Shown: positions 25,484-34,298, counted from the first letter of the stretch. The stretch is 42,748 nucleotides of DNA from JBFMDN01 sp040753915 (GCA_040753915.1 JBFMDN010000050.1:1-42748); one strand, 5' to 3'. Notes: generated from the sequence alone by a model not told the origin. Numbers and translations: made by a program.

Positions 25484-25654
25484 CTACTTGCCACGAAGCA
25501 GGCCGTTTTCGTAAAAGTACTGAAATACCACAAACTGGTCTATTCCGGTCAGCTCCACGACTTTGAAGATGGTAACGGACTGCTTCGCCATCTTCAATTC
25601 GTTGATGACTCGAGTGATTCGACCGTACACTTCGCTGCTTTGATTGATGTCCAT
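25484..25654 (-). CDS. Small HTH-like protein downstream of alaS
   Basis: A 56-residue ORF on the minus strand. GAGAGGAAGAG precedes the ATG closely. It starts 56 bases after the alaS stop on the same strand, so it may share its transcript. The chain begins 'MDINQSSEVYGRITRVINEL' and ends 'FYENGLLRGK'; the segment 'VTIFKVVELTGIDQFVVFQY' has the hydrophobic spacing of a helix-turn-helix with a recognition helix. The family is not recognised. Its function could be DNA binding or protein interaction; neither is proven. Confidence 0.6.
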   Translation of the reverse strand: MDINQSSEVYGRITRVINELKMAKQSVTIFKVVELTGIDQFVVFQYFYENGLLRGK

Positions 25655-25709
25655 GGCTCTTCCTCTCTAACGATCCTCCTCACAATTGGCCGCATTATCT
25701 CGTTTCTGT

Positions 25710-28343
25710 TTAGTTATTCACGTAATCTACGACCGTCTCCAGCGCCTGATCCAGGCATACCACATCCGGGCCTCCTGCCTGAGCCATGTCCGGTCTTCCG
25801 CCGCCAGAGCCTCCCAGCATTGCGGCTGCCTTCTTAACGAGATTGCCGGCGTGGAAACGGTGTGTCAAATCTTTGGTAACAAGGGCAATTAGGAGGGCCT
25901 TGCCATCGGAGCGGGCGCCAAGAAGCGCCACCCCTGACCCGAGCTTTTCGCGTACTCGATCCGCGTATTCCCTCAACTCCTTGGGGTCTCTCACGCCCTC
26001 AACTACCTTCGCGAGGACGCGCACACCGTTCATCTCCCGTACACCTTCGAGGATGTCCGTTGTTACGCCCTTTGCCAATTTGGCCTTCAGGGCTTCAATC
26101 TCGCGTTCTCGGGCCTTCTTCTCCTCCAGCAGCTTGTCCAATTTTCGGATCAGCTCTCCCCGTGTTCCCTTGAGCCGATCTGCTAGGCTTTTCAACTCAT
26201 CCTCGACTGCGCGGAGGTATGCCAGCGCTTCTCGGCCCGTTACGGCCTCTATGCGTCGCACCCCGGAGGCAATCCCGCCTTCGCTCAGAATCTTGAACAG
26301 GCCAAGATCTCCTGTTCTGTTGGCGTGGGTCCCGCCACACAGTTCTCGGCTGAAATCACCGATTGAGACCATTCGTACGATGTCACCATACTTTTCGCCG
26401 AACAGAGCCATCGCGCCCAAAGCATGGGCTTCCTCCAGCGAGGTGATGCGAGGACTAACAGGGATGTTCGCCAGCACCTTTTCATTTACCAGGTCTTCCA
26501 CTCGCTGCAATTCCTCGCGAGAGATAGGAGAAAAGTGGGTGAAGTCAAATCTCAGGCGATGAGCATCCACAAGAGACCCTCTCTGCTGCACGTGTTGTCC
26601 CAGGACCTCCCTGAGAGCCCATTGGAGCAAATGGGTGGCCGAATGATTTGCCATGGTGGCCTGCCGTTCATCCGCGAGAACGGTCAGATCGACCCGCTGC
26701 CCCACTCTGAATGTGCCGCTTTTCACGGTTCCCAGATGAACAATTAACTCGGGCAACGGTCTCACGGTGTCGGAAACTTCGATCTCATTCCCATCGCTCC
26801 TGATAAACCCTTTGTCTCCCACCTGGCCGCCCGATTCACCGTAAAAGGGGGTACGGTCCGTTATGACCTCGACCTTGTCACCGGCATGCGTCTCCTGAAC
26901 TTGATGGCCGTCCCGTATGATCACCTGCACGGTGCCCGTGTCTTCCAGGGTGTCATATCCAGTGAATTCGCTTCTGGCTCCCTGTTCGACAAGCTGCTTG
27001 AGTACCTGAGCCTCTCCGGCCGGACCGCCGTCCCAGGCCTGGCGGGCCATGTGCCTTTGGCGCTGCATTTCCGTTTCAAAGCGTGCGTGATCGACCTCGA
27101 GCCCGGATTCCCGAGCCAGGTCTTCCGTCAAATCCAGCGGAAACCCGTACGTGTCGTAGAGCTTGAAAGCGACCTCTCCGCTGATGATTCTTCCGCCGCC
27201 TTGAGCGATCCGTGCAGCCTCCTCCTCGAAGAGCACAAGTCCTCTGGCCAAGGTGTCCAGAAAACGCTCCTCTTCGTGCAGAATCACCTTCTCAATGAGC
27301 ACCCTATGCGTCTCGAGCTCCCTGTACGCCGGCGACATCTGGTCAATGACCACTCGAGCGGCATCGAACATGAACGGCTCGTGCAGATCGATAAATTTCC
27401 CGTACCGCAGAGCTCGCCTTAAGATTCTTCGGAGCACGTACCCTCTGCCCTCGTTGGAGGGCAAGACGCCGTCAGCGATGAGAAAAGCTCCCGCGCGCGT
27501 ATGGTCGGCAATGACGCGAATAGCAATCGAATCCAGATCCTTGCCTGCACATTCTTTGCCGGAGATCTGTTCGATGTGACGGATAAGAGGTCGGAATAGA
27601 TCCGAGTCCCAATTGCTTTCCACCCCTTGCACGACAGCAGCCAGGCGTTCCAGGCCGAGGCCTGTGTCTATAGAGGGCTTGGGAAGGGGGGTTATCCTCC
27701 CCGAAGCGTCCCGGTCAAACTGCATGAAGACGAGGTTCCACAGCTCGAGGAACCGGTCGCAATCGCAGTCGGGCCCACAGGCGGTGCTGCCGCAACCCAG
27801 CTCTTCTCCCTGGTCAATGTGAATTTCTGAGCACGGTCCACACGGCCCGGTATCACCCATGCTCCAGAAATTGTCTTTTTCTCCCAGTCGGATTATCGGG
27901 TTTGCTCCCGCTCCCAGAACTCGCTTCCAGATCTCTTCCGCTTCGTCATCATCCCGGAAGACCGTCACATGGAGTCGCTCTTTCGGGAGGCCAACGACTT
28001 TGGTGAGAAAATCCCATCCATAGGCAATAGCGTCTTCCTTGAAATAGTCACCAAACGAGAAGTTGCCCAACATTTCGAAGAACGTATGGTGGCGAGCAGT
28101 ATGGCCTACGTTCTCCAGGTCGTTATGCTTACCGCTCACTCGTAGGCATTTCTGAGCCGTGGTTGCCCGCGTGTACGGACGTTTTTCCTCGCCGGTAAAC
28201 ACGGACTTGAACTGCACCATTCCCGCATTGACGAAGAGTAGGGTCGGATCGCTTTCAGGTATGAGCGATGAGCTGGGTAGTCTCGCATGATCTCGTTCTT
28301 CGAAATATCTCAGGAATTTTTCCCGTAATTCGGCGCCGGTCAT
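25710..28343 (-). CDS. alaS: Alanyl-tRNA synthetase
   Basis: 877 residues from ATG 28343, preceded by GGAGGAG; the open frame adds 43 upstream residues that do not belong to the family. It contains the class II aminoacylation core ('LLFVNAGMVQFKSVF', 'HHTFFEMLGNFSFGDYFK', 'DTGPCGPCSEI', 'DTGLGLERL'), the editing domain zinc residues ('NHSATHLLQWAL' and 'ELCGGTHANRTGD') and the C-terminal coiled coil and C-Ala region ending with a Gly-rich 'MLGGSGGGRPDMAQAGG'. Full length for the family. It charges tRNA-Ala and clears mischarged Ser/Gly. A cysteine-rich insert 'CGSTACGPDCDCDRFLELWN' occurs in the core, as in many bacterial enzymes. Confidence 0.97.
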   Translation of the reverse strand: MTGAELREKFLRYFEERDHARLPSSSLIPESDPTLLFVNAGMVQFKSVFTGEEKRPYTRATTAQKCLRVSGKHNDLENVGHTARHHTFFEMLGNFSFGDYFKEDAIAYGWDFLTKVVGLPKERLHVTVFRDDDEAEEIWKRVLGAGANPIIRLGEKDNFWSMGDTGPCGPCSEIHIDQGEELGCGSTACGPDCDCDRFLELWNLVFMQFDRDASGRITPLPKPSIDTGLGLERLAAVVQGVESNWDSDLFRPLIRHIEQISGKECAGKDLDSIAIRVIADHTRAGAFLIADGVLPSNEGRGYVLRRILRRALRYGKFIDLHEPFMFDAARVVIDQMSPAYRELETHRVLIEKVILHEEERFLDTLARGLVLFEEEAARIAQGGGRIISGEVAFKLYDTYGFPLDLTEDLARESGLEVDHARFETEMQRQRHMARQAWDGGPAGEAQVLKQLVEQGARSEFTGYDTLEDTGTVQVIIRDGHQVQETHAGDKVEVITDRTPFYGESGGQVGDKGFIRSDGNEIEVSDTVRPLPELIVHLGTVKSGTFRVGQRVDLTVLADERQATMANHSATHLLQWALREVLGQHVQQRGSLVDAHRLRFDFTHFSPISREELQRVEDLVNEKVLANIPVSPRITSLEEAHALGAMALFGEKYGDIVRMVSIGDFSRELCGGTHANRTGDLGLFKILSEGGIASGVRRIEAVTGREALAYLRAVEDELKSLADRLKGTRGELIRKLDKLLEEKKAREREIEALKAKLAKGVTTDILEGVREMNGVRVLAKVVEGVRDPKELREYADRVREKLGSGVALLGARSDGKALLIALVTKDLTHRFHAGNLVKKAAAMLGGSGGGRPDMAQAGGPDVVCLDQALETVVDYVNN

Positions 28344-28652
28344 AACTCCTCCGGGAGTGAGCGTTGATTCGCAATCCGTTTGTCCCATATACCGGACACG
28401 GACAGACTCGACAGGGACTTCCGCATCGTGCACCGCCGGCCTAGAATAACGACTCTTCTGTCGAAGGGGCACTCATGCGAGAGCAAGATCCAACAACCGC
28501 GACCGTAGGTCGACATCGGTGTAAGTAAATAAAATTAGCACATCCTTCCACTGCCTTGCAAGGTTCGTGCTTAGTTGCTATGGTGCAAACGTGCTTTGAG
28601 CCAGCCTCGACAGAGCTGTCGAAGTCATCGGCAAAAGGAACGACGATCCTCC

Positions 28653-29156
28653 ATGACCATTCGTTTTAGCTGCACGTGCGGCGCAGTGTTCGAAGTCTCC
28701 GAGGAGAACGCAGGCCGTCGCGGGAAATGCGCCAGATGTGGCTCAGAGATGACCATTCCTCATGTGTCTGAGCAAACCACGAGTCCGGACCAGTTTGCTC
28801 ATGCCCATGAAGGCCACGGAATCCTGCCAAGAGAATTGCCGGACGAGGCCCCACCCTTTTCGAGCCCACTCACCCGGTACTGTCCATTTTGCGGAAGAGA
28901 GGTGTCCGTTGACGCCGAGACCTGCCCCCATTGCTTGCGACAGGTGGCCACAGGTGGGTGGCAGCGCTTCCCTGCCCCAAAGCTCACGATTGCCGACTGG
29001 ATCCTCGTCACGTTTCTCGCGCCCCTCGGCTTCCTGGGCGGCTTTGTCAGCCTCATCGTCGGCAACCGCAAGGGATTGTACATGATCGGAGTCTCTACGC
29101 TCAGCATGCTCCTTATGTGGTTTGTGGTTACCGTTACGACTCGCTTGGCGGGATAA
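28653..29156 (+). CDS. Double zinc-ribbon protein with two membrane helices
   Basis: 167 residues from ATG 28653; the frame is open a further 26 codons upstream without a ribosome site. The N-terminal ribbon is C-x-C...C-x-x-C ('FSCTCGAVFEVSEENAGRRG' then 'KCARCG'), and a second CxxC...CxxC ribbon follows ('YCPFCGREVSVDAETCPHC'). Two hydrophobic helices lie near 115-160, placing the ribbons most likely in the cytoplasm. The first ribbon closely resembles that of the kinase at 22094 ('CECG...NAGRKGKCATCG'). Function unknown. Confidence 0.75.
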   Translation: MTIRFSCTCGAVFEVSEENAGRRGKCARCGSEMTIPHVSEQTTSPDQFAHAHEGHGILPRELPDEAPPFSSPLTRYCPFCGREVSVDAETCPHCLRQVATGGWQRFPAPKLTIADWILVTFLAPLGFLGGFVSLIVGNRKGLYMIGVSTLSMLLMWFVVTVTTRLAG

Positions 29157-29193
29157 CCCCCCTCTCTTAGGCGGGAAATTCGGAAGAAGGGGG

Positions 29194-29228
29194 CGGGAAA
29201 AGGGCCCTTGGGAGAGCACCTTTTCCCG
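29194..29228. terminator. Bidirectional terminator-like hairpin
   Basis: CGGGAAAAGG (29194-29203) pairs perfectly with CCTTTTCCCG (29219-29228), loop 15 bases. It lies between two convergent gene ends, at 29156 and 29246. Tails are not T-rich outside the stem, so strength is uncertain. Confidence 0.45.
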
Positions 29229-29245
29229 GATGGCAGGCGTGTCGA

Positions 29246-30703
29246 TCAGGAGATGTTGCCGGCCAAGAACAGCTTGGCCGTCCCTCTCTGAATCTTGAAC
29301 CGAACCAGATTTTCCTTCTTCGCCTCGGATATTGCTTTCTTGAACTCCTCCAGACCGGTAACCGACTTTCCGTTCACCTCGAGAATTATGTCGCCTTCTC
29401 GAATGCCGATCCTACTGCCTACGCCATCAGACTTAATGTCTTTGACTCGCAGGCCTTCGCCGGCCTTGAGTCCGAGCTTCGAGGCAGCGGCGGAGGGCAC
29501 GGCCTCAAGCTCGAGCCCAAGCTCCGTGGCAGTTTCCTGCTCTCCCGGTTTTTCGAGACTGGCAAAGGATTGAGGAGTCTTCTCACCCACCTGCACATCG
29601 AGATTTTGGATCTTGTTGTCCCGAAAGATGGTCAAGCTGGCCTTGGTACCCGGCTTCACGCGGCCGACAAGGTTCTTCAAATGGGCTGCACTCGCCACGT
29701 CCTCACCGTCGAACTTCAGGATGATATCACCCGCCTTCACCCCCGCATGCTCCGCAGGGCTTCCGGGAATCACCTGGGACACGAGAGCTCCCGCGGAATC
29801 CTTTCTCCCGAAGGACTTTGCCAGAGCTTCGGTCACGTCTTGAATGTTCACACCGAGCAAGCCTCGTCGCACCTTGCCCGTCTTGAGCAAATCATCCATG
29901 ATGAGCTTCGCGGAGCTAATGGGAATTGCGAATCCGATTCCCTGGTATCCCCCGCTGCGAGTTGCGATAGCAGTGTTGATTCCGATCACTTCGCCGTAGA
30001 TGTTCACCAGAGGTCCACCGGAGTTTCCGGGATTGATCGCAGCGTCTGTCTGAATGAAGTCTTCGTAGTCAATGATACCCACGTTGGTCCTACCCGTGGC
30101 GCTGATGATTCCCGAGGTCACCGTCCGATTCAGGCCGAAAGGATTGCCGACTGCCAAGACTATTTCGCCCACTCTCAGCTTGGATGAGTCTCCCAACTTG
30201 GCCGTGGGAAGGCCCTTCGCGTCGATCTTGATCACCGCTATGTCGCTCTCCGGGTCTGCACCAATCACCTTGGCTTTAAAGGACCTCTTGTCCGAGAGTT
30301 TCACATCGATTTCGTCCGCATCCTTCACCACATGGGCATTGGTAAGGATAGTACCGTCCTCAGACACAATCACCCCGGAGCCCATGCCCTGTTGCCGAAA
30401 TTCTCCTGGAGGAGCCTTCTTGAACCGCTTGAAGAATTCGTCCCCAAAAAATTCCCTGAAGGGGTGATTCTTGAAGAACGGCTCCATTTCCTCCGTCATC
30501 CCACTGCTCGGGGCCTTCTTCGAGGAACTGATGTTTACCACCGCTGGCGTGACTTTTTCCGCTACAGCCACGAATGCCTGATCAAGTTGCCTGAGGGCTT
30601 GTGGAGCCTCCTCGGCTGACACAGGGGACACGCCGGCACAAAAAACTCCCACCATGAAAACAGCAACAAGCATTGCAAGCAACCGAGATAAATTACCTTT
30701 CAT
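29246..30703 (-). CDS. degP: Periplasmic serine protease, DegP/HtrA type
   Basis: 485 residues, starting at ATG 30703 behind AAGGAGA. Signal peptide about 1-30. Trypsin-like domain with H124 ('TNAHVV'), D154 ('SDIAVIKI') and S228 ('GNSGGPL'), followed by two PDZ domains (about 275-365 and 390-480; 'VSQVIPGSPAEHAGVKAGDI' and 'DGVGSRIGIREGDIILEVNG'). This is the standard Do-type layout and length. It degrades or refolds damaged envelope proteins. No CpxR or sigma-E type regulator is next to it. Confidence 0.95.
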   Translation of the reverse strand: MKGNLSRLLAMLVAVFMVGVFCAGVSPVSAEEAPQALRQLDQAFVAVAEKVTPAVVNISSSKKAPSSGMTEEMEPFFKNHPFREFFGDEFFKRFKKAPPGEFRQQGMGSGVIVSEDGTILTNAHVVKDADEIDVKLSDKRSFKAKVIGADPESDIAVIKIDAKGLPTAKLGDSSKLRVGEIVLAVGNPFGLNRTVTSGIISATGRTNVGIIDYEDFIQTDAAINPGNSGGPLVNIYGEVIGINTAIATRSGGYQGIGFAIPISSAKLIMDDLLKTGKVRRGLLGVNIQDVTEALAKSFGRKDSAGALVSQVIPGSPAEHAGVKAGDIILKFDGEDVASAAHLKNLVGRVKPGTKASLTIFRDNKIQNLDVQVGEKTPQSFASLEKPGEQETATELGLELEAVPSAAASKLGLKAGEGLRVKDIKSDGVGSRIGIREGDIILEVNGKSVTGLEEFKKAISEAKKENLVRFKIQRGTAKLFLAGNIS

Positions 30704-30837
30704 TGCATCTTCTCCTTCGGGACTCCCATATATTGTAGTTATAAGACTCTCGTCCCCCGTTTTGGTTCTTGCGACAGGAGACCTCGGTGTTATACTCGGA
30801 TCAGCAGGAGGAAATCTGCCGAAATCATCAAAGACAA

Positions 30838-30961
30838 GGGGTCAGGCTTGTTTCTTGATCTTCCTGTCATCTCTTAAACTCGCCTGCTCGGTCTACACCG
30901 GCCCAGTGGCCTATTCACAGACTATCGTCATCATAGATTCGTCAAGAAACAAGCCTGACCC
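30838..30961. repeat. Inverted pair of dispersed end sequences
   Basis: GGGGTCAGGCTTGTTTCTTGA at the left is repeated inverted at the right as TCAAGAAACAAGCCTGACCCC (30941-30961), giving a 21-bp perfect stem around 82 bases. The left side continues 'CTTAAACTCGCCTGC', matching the reverse of the distal segment of the 181-bp units at 242-604. Such paired ends are typical of REP-like elements mobilised by REP-associated tyrosine transposases (recalled from the known family); no such transposase is in the window. Confidence 0.8.
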
Positions 30962-30975
30962 CCGGTGCGCTGTTC

Positions 30976-31395
30976 TCAATTCGCTCCGCTAGACTTCTTG
31001 GCTTCCTCTATCACCTCGAATCGAGCGGGTTCGGACTCGACGTCCGGCTTCGTTCTGTCAGGATCGGTGTTGATCACTATCCACCGCCACGCGCCAGGCA
31101 TATCGGGAGTAAACTCGAAGACGGTCCTTCCGCGAGGGACTTTCAAGAGTACGTACGTTCCTCCCGGTCTCACAAACACGATGTAGAATCCATTCCCGGG
31201 ATGCGTTCCGTCTTCGCACGTCCAACGGAAGGTCCCAGCGTCCCCGAGGAGGATGACGGGGCAAGGCTGCAGCACCGGGCGGCAAATACGTGAGGAATTG
31301 TCTGCAGGCTCTGTAGACCCGGACACCCCCACCGCAGTGAGCGCGATTACAATGACTCCAGTGAGAACTATGGTGCTCGTTGACCCTTTTTTCAT
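30976..31395 (-). CDS. Small exported protein of unknown function
   Basis: 139 residues from ATG 31395; the longer frame adds 37 residues that do not look coding. A signal peptide or anchor spans about residues 8-24. After it come two cysteines ('ICRPVLQPC') and a third ('RWTCEDG'), then a beta-rich region with an 'VFVRPGGTYVLLKVPRGRTV' and 'PGAWRWIVIN' pattern, suggesting an immunoglobulin-like or beta-sandwich domain. The family is not recognised. There is no clear ribosome site before the chosen ATG. It is transcribed divergently from the gene at 31634. Confidence 0.55.
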   Translation of the reverse strand: MKKGSTSTIVLTGVIVIALTAVGVSGSTEPADNSSRICRPVLQPCPVILLGDAGTFRWTCEDGTHPGNGFYIVFVRPGGTYVLLKVPRGRTVFEFTPDMPGAWRWIVINTDPDRTKPDVESEPARFEVIEEAKKSSGAN

Positions 31396-31573
31396 GATAT
31401 CAAAGTGCTGGGACCGGATACCGTTTGTTCCCTCGCGGATCGGGTGATCCCGCAATTGATCTGAGTGCGCGTTCCAGAGCCTAACGTAAGGGATTTCTTT
31501 TTGCAAGCCATGTGGGCAGGAGGCGAATGATTCAAGTTATTTCTTGGAACTCTTTATAACATATAAATTCATC

Positions 31574-31602
31574 TTGCCTTTTTTGGCTCAGTTTGGTATA
31601 AC
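31574..31602 (+). promoter_or_regulatory. Sigma70-like promoter for the zinc-ribbon membrane protein
   Basis: TTGCCT (31574-31579), 17-base spacer, TATAAC (31597-31602). It lies 32 bases before the start at 31634. Confidence 0.5.
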
Positions 31603-31633
31603 AATCTCGCACTGTCTACGCGAGGTGATGCCC

Positions 31634-32668
31634 ATGAACACTGTTCAAGAAGGCCAAGAAAAGAGAACGATCCGGGTCAGAGAATTTCTCGACGATTTTT
31701 ATTCAGGCGCGTCTGACGACAATCTCATGACCAAGTATCGGCTCAGCGCTACAGGGCTTGAGAGATTCTACGACATGCTTCAGGACAAGGGGATCTTAGA
31801 TCCGGACGAACTGGCGGTACGATATAACCGGCAGATGGCCATCGAGGATGACTGGGATTCCTTTGACGATGTGGAGAAATCCACGTTCATCTGTCCGTCA
31901 TGCCTGGCCTCTCACGATGCCATGTTCGACATCTGTCCGAAGTGCGGCGTGTCCTTTCAGGAAACGATCAGTGACGAATCGCCTGGTTACGAAGATCCGG
32001 CGCAGGATGAATTCCTCGGCGCAGTTGCCACCGAGGACCATACCGAGGATCCCGATCTGGCATCTCTTGGGGAGCATTGGAGCGCTGTCGACAAACAGGA
32101 GAGCGCCGAACTACCTCATGACTCGGAATCGGATTCAGAGTTTTTCGGTCCCCCCGCAGTGCCCGAGACTGGGGAATTCGTTGCCGGAGCTGTGGTGGAG
32201 GAGCCGACTGGTGATGCGCTGAAAGGGGCTCAGGTCGAGACAATGATTGTGGGTGCCCCTGCTCCAATCGCTCCCAAGGCGGGCTTCGTTGATTCACTGG
32301 ATGACCTCGAAGAATCCGATTTGCCTTTTGCATCAGACTCTCAAGACGTGGTGGTTGAATCTGCCCCCCAGAGGCGCTGTCAGATCTGTGACAATGTGAT
32401 GGAGCCAGGGGTGCGGGACATATACGATCACAAGCGATGCCATGCAGCCCTGCTGGGAGCCGGTATATGCATGCTCCTCGTCCTCGTCGGGGCAATTGCC
32501 CTGAGCTTCTTTGACGGGTATTCGCTTGCACGGCTTCTTGTGGTGTATAGTACAGGAATGTCTCTTCTGGCCGGATCTATAATGGCGGGGGTCGGAACGT
32601 TCATGCTGTTAGCACGGGAGAAAGTGTACCGTTGCACCGGCTGCAAGAGCATATGTCCGAGAGGGTGA
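31634..32668 (+). CDS. Zinc-ribbon membrane protein with N-terminal helical motif
   Basis: 344 residues from ATG 31634, chosen because GAGGTG precedes it; ATG 31628 is possible. The N-terminus has 'FLDDFYSGASDDNLMTKYRL' followed by 'SATGLERFYDML', a three-helix motif I recall from many deltaproteobacterial unknowns. Next come a zinc ribbon ('CPSCLASHDAMFDICPKCG'), a ~130-residue acidic linker, 'RRCQICDNVMEP', two membrane helices (about residues 265-320) and a final 'CTGCKSICPRG'. It is probably an inner-membrane protein with cytoplasmic metal-binding ends. Its overall plan recalls the smaller protein at 28653. Function unknown. Confidence 0.7.
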   Translation: MNTVQEGQEKRTIRVREFLDDFYSGASDDNLMTKYRLSATGLERFYDMLQDKGILDPDELAVRYNRQMAIEDDWDSFDDVEKSTFICPSCLASHDAMFDICPKCGVSFQETISDESPGYEDPAQDEFLGAVATEDHTEDPDLASLGEHWSAVDKQESAELPHDSESDSEFFGPPAVPETGEFVAGAVVEEPTGDALKGAQVETMIVGAPAPIAPKAGFVDSLDDLEESDLPFASDSQDVVVESAPQRRCQICDNVMEPGVRDIYDHKRCHAALLGAGICMLLVLVGAIALSFFDGYSLARLLVVYSTGMSLLAGSIMAGVGTFMLLAREKVYRCTGCKSICPRG

Positions 32669-32766
32669 CCGCCGCCTGATTCTCGGAGGTCGCGCAGGAC
32701 CGGTTCCCTCTCGAGCTCGCACTGAATGGGCAATAGCTCCTCTCATCCTCGTAGGACAGGAATCAC

Positions 32767-33663
32767 ATGGAAGCCGGTCTCATTCGCACCTTCTTCGCCA
32801 AGCTGTTGGAAGCCCTGCGATTTGGATCCGCATCGCCGAAGGCTGAAATCTCCGAGCCTGAAGAAAGAAGAAGAGAGAGCTTCTCGGTAATCTCCGAGGG
32901 CATCCCTATCAAAGGGGAGATCGTGTTCCCCTCGGCCAAGCCAGCGCGCTTGTTTCCAGGGCTCATCATTTGCCATGGGATACCGGGAAGCGGGGCCGAA
33001 CGCCCCCCCGACGATCCCGGATACGAGGGACTTGCTACAGAATTTTCGTCTCTCGGCCTTGCGACAGTCATATTCAATTTTCGGGGGTGTGGGGAGTCCG
33101 GCGGCAGCTTCGACATGATGGGGTGGACCCGGGATCTCGAGGTGGTACTCGACCACGTCCGAAACACTCCCCATATAGACCCTTCCCGCATCCTCGTGCT
33201 CGGATTCAGCGGCGGCGGAGCAGCTTCAGTGTACGTGGCGGCCCAGACAACCGAAATGTACGGCCTCGCTGTAGTCGGGACTCCTGCGCATTTCAGAATC
33301 TTTGACAGAGATCCAGTTGACATCGTAGATGATTTTCGTCAACGGGGCATCATCAGGAGTCTCGATTTTCCTCCCGACGTCACCCGTTGGCTGAAGGCAT
33401 TCGAGGAGATCGAGCCCCGCAGGTGGGTCGCTCATTTCAAAGGAAAGCACCTGTTAATCGTGCACGGTGACCAAGACGAGTTGATTCCCCTTGAGCACGC
33501 GAGGGAATTATACGACGCGGCACCGAGAGGAATCACGGAGCTATCGATCATTCCTGGAGGAGAACACCGGCTGCGCACGAATCGACAGTGCCTTGATCTC
33601 TTGAAGTCCTGGTTTCTCGGGGTCCTCGGTTGGCGACGGCCTGCCGGTCCGTCTCAGACTTGA
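32767..33663 (+). CDS. Alpha/beta hydrolase
   Basis: 298 residues. Alpha/beta hydrolase features in order: oxyanion-loop 'ICHGIPGSG' near 68-76, 'FNFRGCGESGG' near 103-113, the nucleophile elbow 'GFSGGG' (S148), the acid in 'VHGDQDELIP' near 237, and the histidine in 'PGGEHRLR' near 264. All three catalytic residues are present, so it is probably an active serine hydrolase (esterase, lipase or peptidase of the dienelactone-hydrolase/acyl-peptidase group). The substrate is unknown. No signal peptide. Its end overlaps the convergent phosphatase gene by ten bases. Confidence 0.85.
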   Translation: MEAGLIRTFFAKLLEALRFGSASPKAEISEPEERRRESFSVISEGIPIKGEIVFPSAKPARLFPGLIICHGIPGSGAERPPDDPGYEGLATEFSSLGLATVIFNFRGCGESGGSFDMMGWTRDLEVVLDHVRNTPHIDPSRILVLGFSGGGAASVYVAAQTTEMYGLAVVGTPAHFRIFDRDPVDIVDDFRQRGIIRSLDFPPDVTRWLKAFEEIEPRRWVAHFKGKHLLIVHGDQDELIPLEHARELYDAAPRGITELSIIPGGEHRLRTNRQCLDLLKSWFLGVLGWRRPAGPSQT

Positions 33664-34298
33664 TAGAACTTCATCCTAGGTAATTCAACTGCAGTGAGCT
33701 TGTTTCCATACACCGCGCCGGTATCGATTCCTATCTTGCCAGGGGTGACAAACGGCGTCTCAAGCGCGGTGTGCCCGAAAATCACCCGCTTGTTCCAATC
33801 GAAAGCGGAATAGATAAATTCTTCTCTGATCCACAGCATGTCTTCTTCCGACTGGTCGCTGATAGGAATCCCGTCTCGCAGGCCAGCGTGCACGAAGATA
33901 TAATCATCGGTCTCGTAACAGAGCTGTAGCCCGAGCAGAAACTCCAGATGATCCTCGGGAAGAACGAAGGCTTTTCTCCCGATTCCTCCCTCGACGTAGC
34001 TCGCAATCGTTTCTGCACCGCCGTTGGCCACGTAGAGCATTTGGTCTTTCTGGTGAACATAGTAGTCCAGGAGCATCTTTTCGTGATTTCCCTTGAGAAA
34101 TACGAAATTTCCGCCCCCCTCCCTCAGTCTTACCAGGTATTCGACCACTTCTCTGGATTTTGGTCCGCGGTCAATGTAGTCCCCGATGAAAAGCAGGAGA
34201 TCACCGTTGGCCCTGTTCCAGGGAAGGATTTTCATCATTGCCGCCAACTTGTCAAAACACCCGTGGATATCTCCTACGGCAAAAATCTTCTCGCTCAT
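33654..34298 (-). CDS. Calcineurin-like metallophosphoesterase (Ser/Thr phosphatase type)
   Basis: 214 residues from ATG 34298, where GAGAGG precedes; the 32 residues upstream look non-coding. Contains the metal and catalytic motifs of the PrpA/PP1-like group: 'AVGDIHGCFDKL', 'FIGDYIDRGPKS', 'FLKGNHEKML', 'FVHAGLRD' and 'VIFGHTALE', ending 'GIDTGAVYGNKLTAVEL'. Likely a dinuclear metal phosphatase acting on phosphoserine/threonine or small phosphoesters such as diadenosine tetraphosphate. It could oppose the kinase at 22094, but they are not adjacent and that is only a suggestion. Confidence 0.9.
   Translation of the reverse strand: MSEKIFAVGDIHGCFDKLAAMMKILPWNRANGDLLLFIGDYIDRGPKSREVVEYLVRLREGGGNFVFLKGNHEKMLLDYYVHQKDQMLYVANGGAETIASYVEGGIGRKAFVLPEDHLEFLLGLQLCYETDDYIFVHAGLRDGIPISDQSEEDMLWIREEFIYSAFDWNKRVIFGHTALETPFVTPGKIGIDTGAVYGNKLTAVELPRMKFYQV

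Noticed and set aside
28100..28500. T-box or other riboswitch upstream of alaS
   Set aside because: No T-box conserved sequence, no specifier-like stem and no terminator stem could be seen.
33654..34298. Phosphatase as the dedicated partner of the kinase at 22094
   Set aside because: They are more than 9 kb apart with unrelated genes between; only a loose suggestion.
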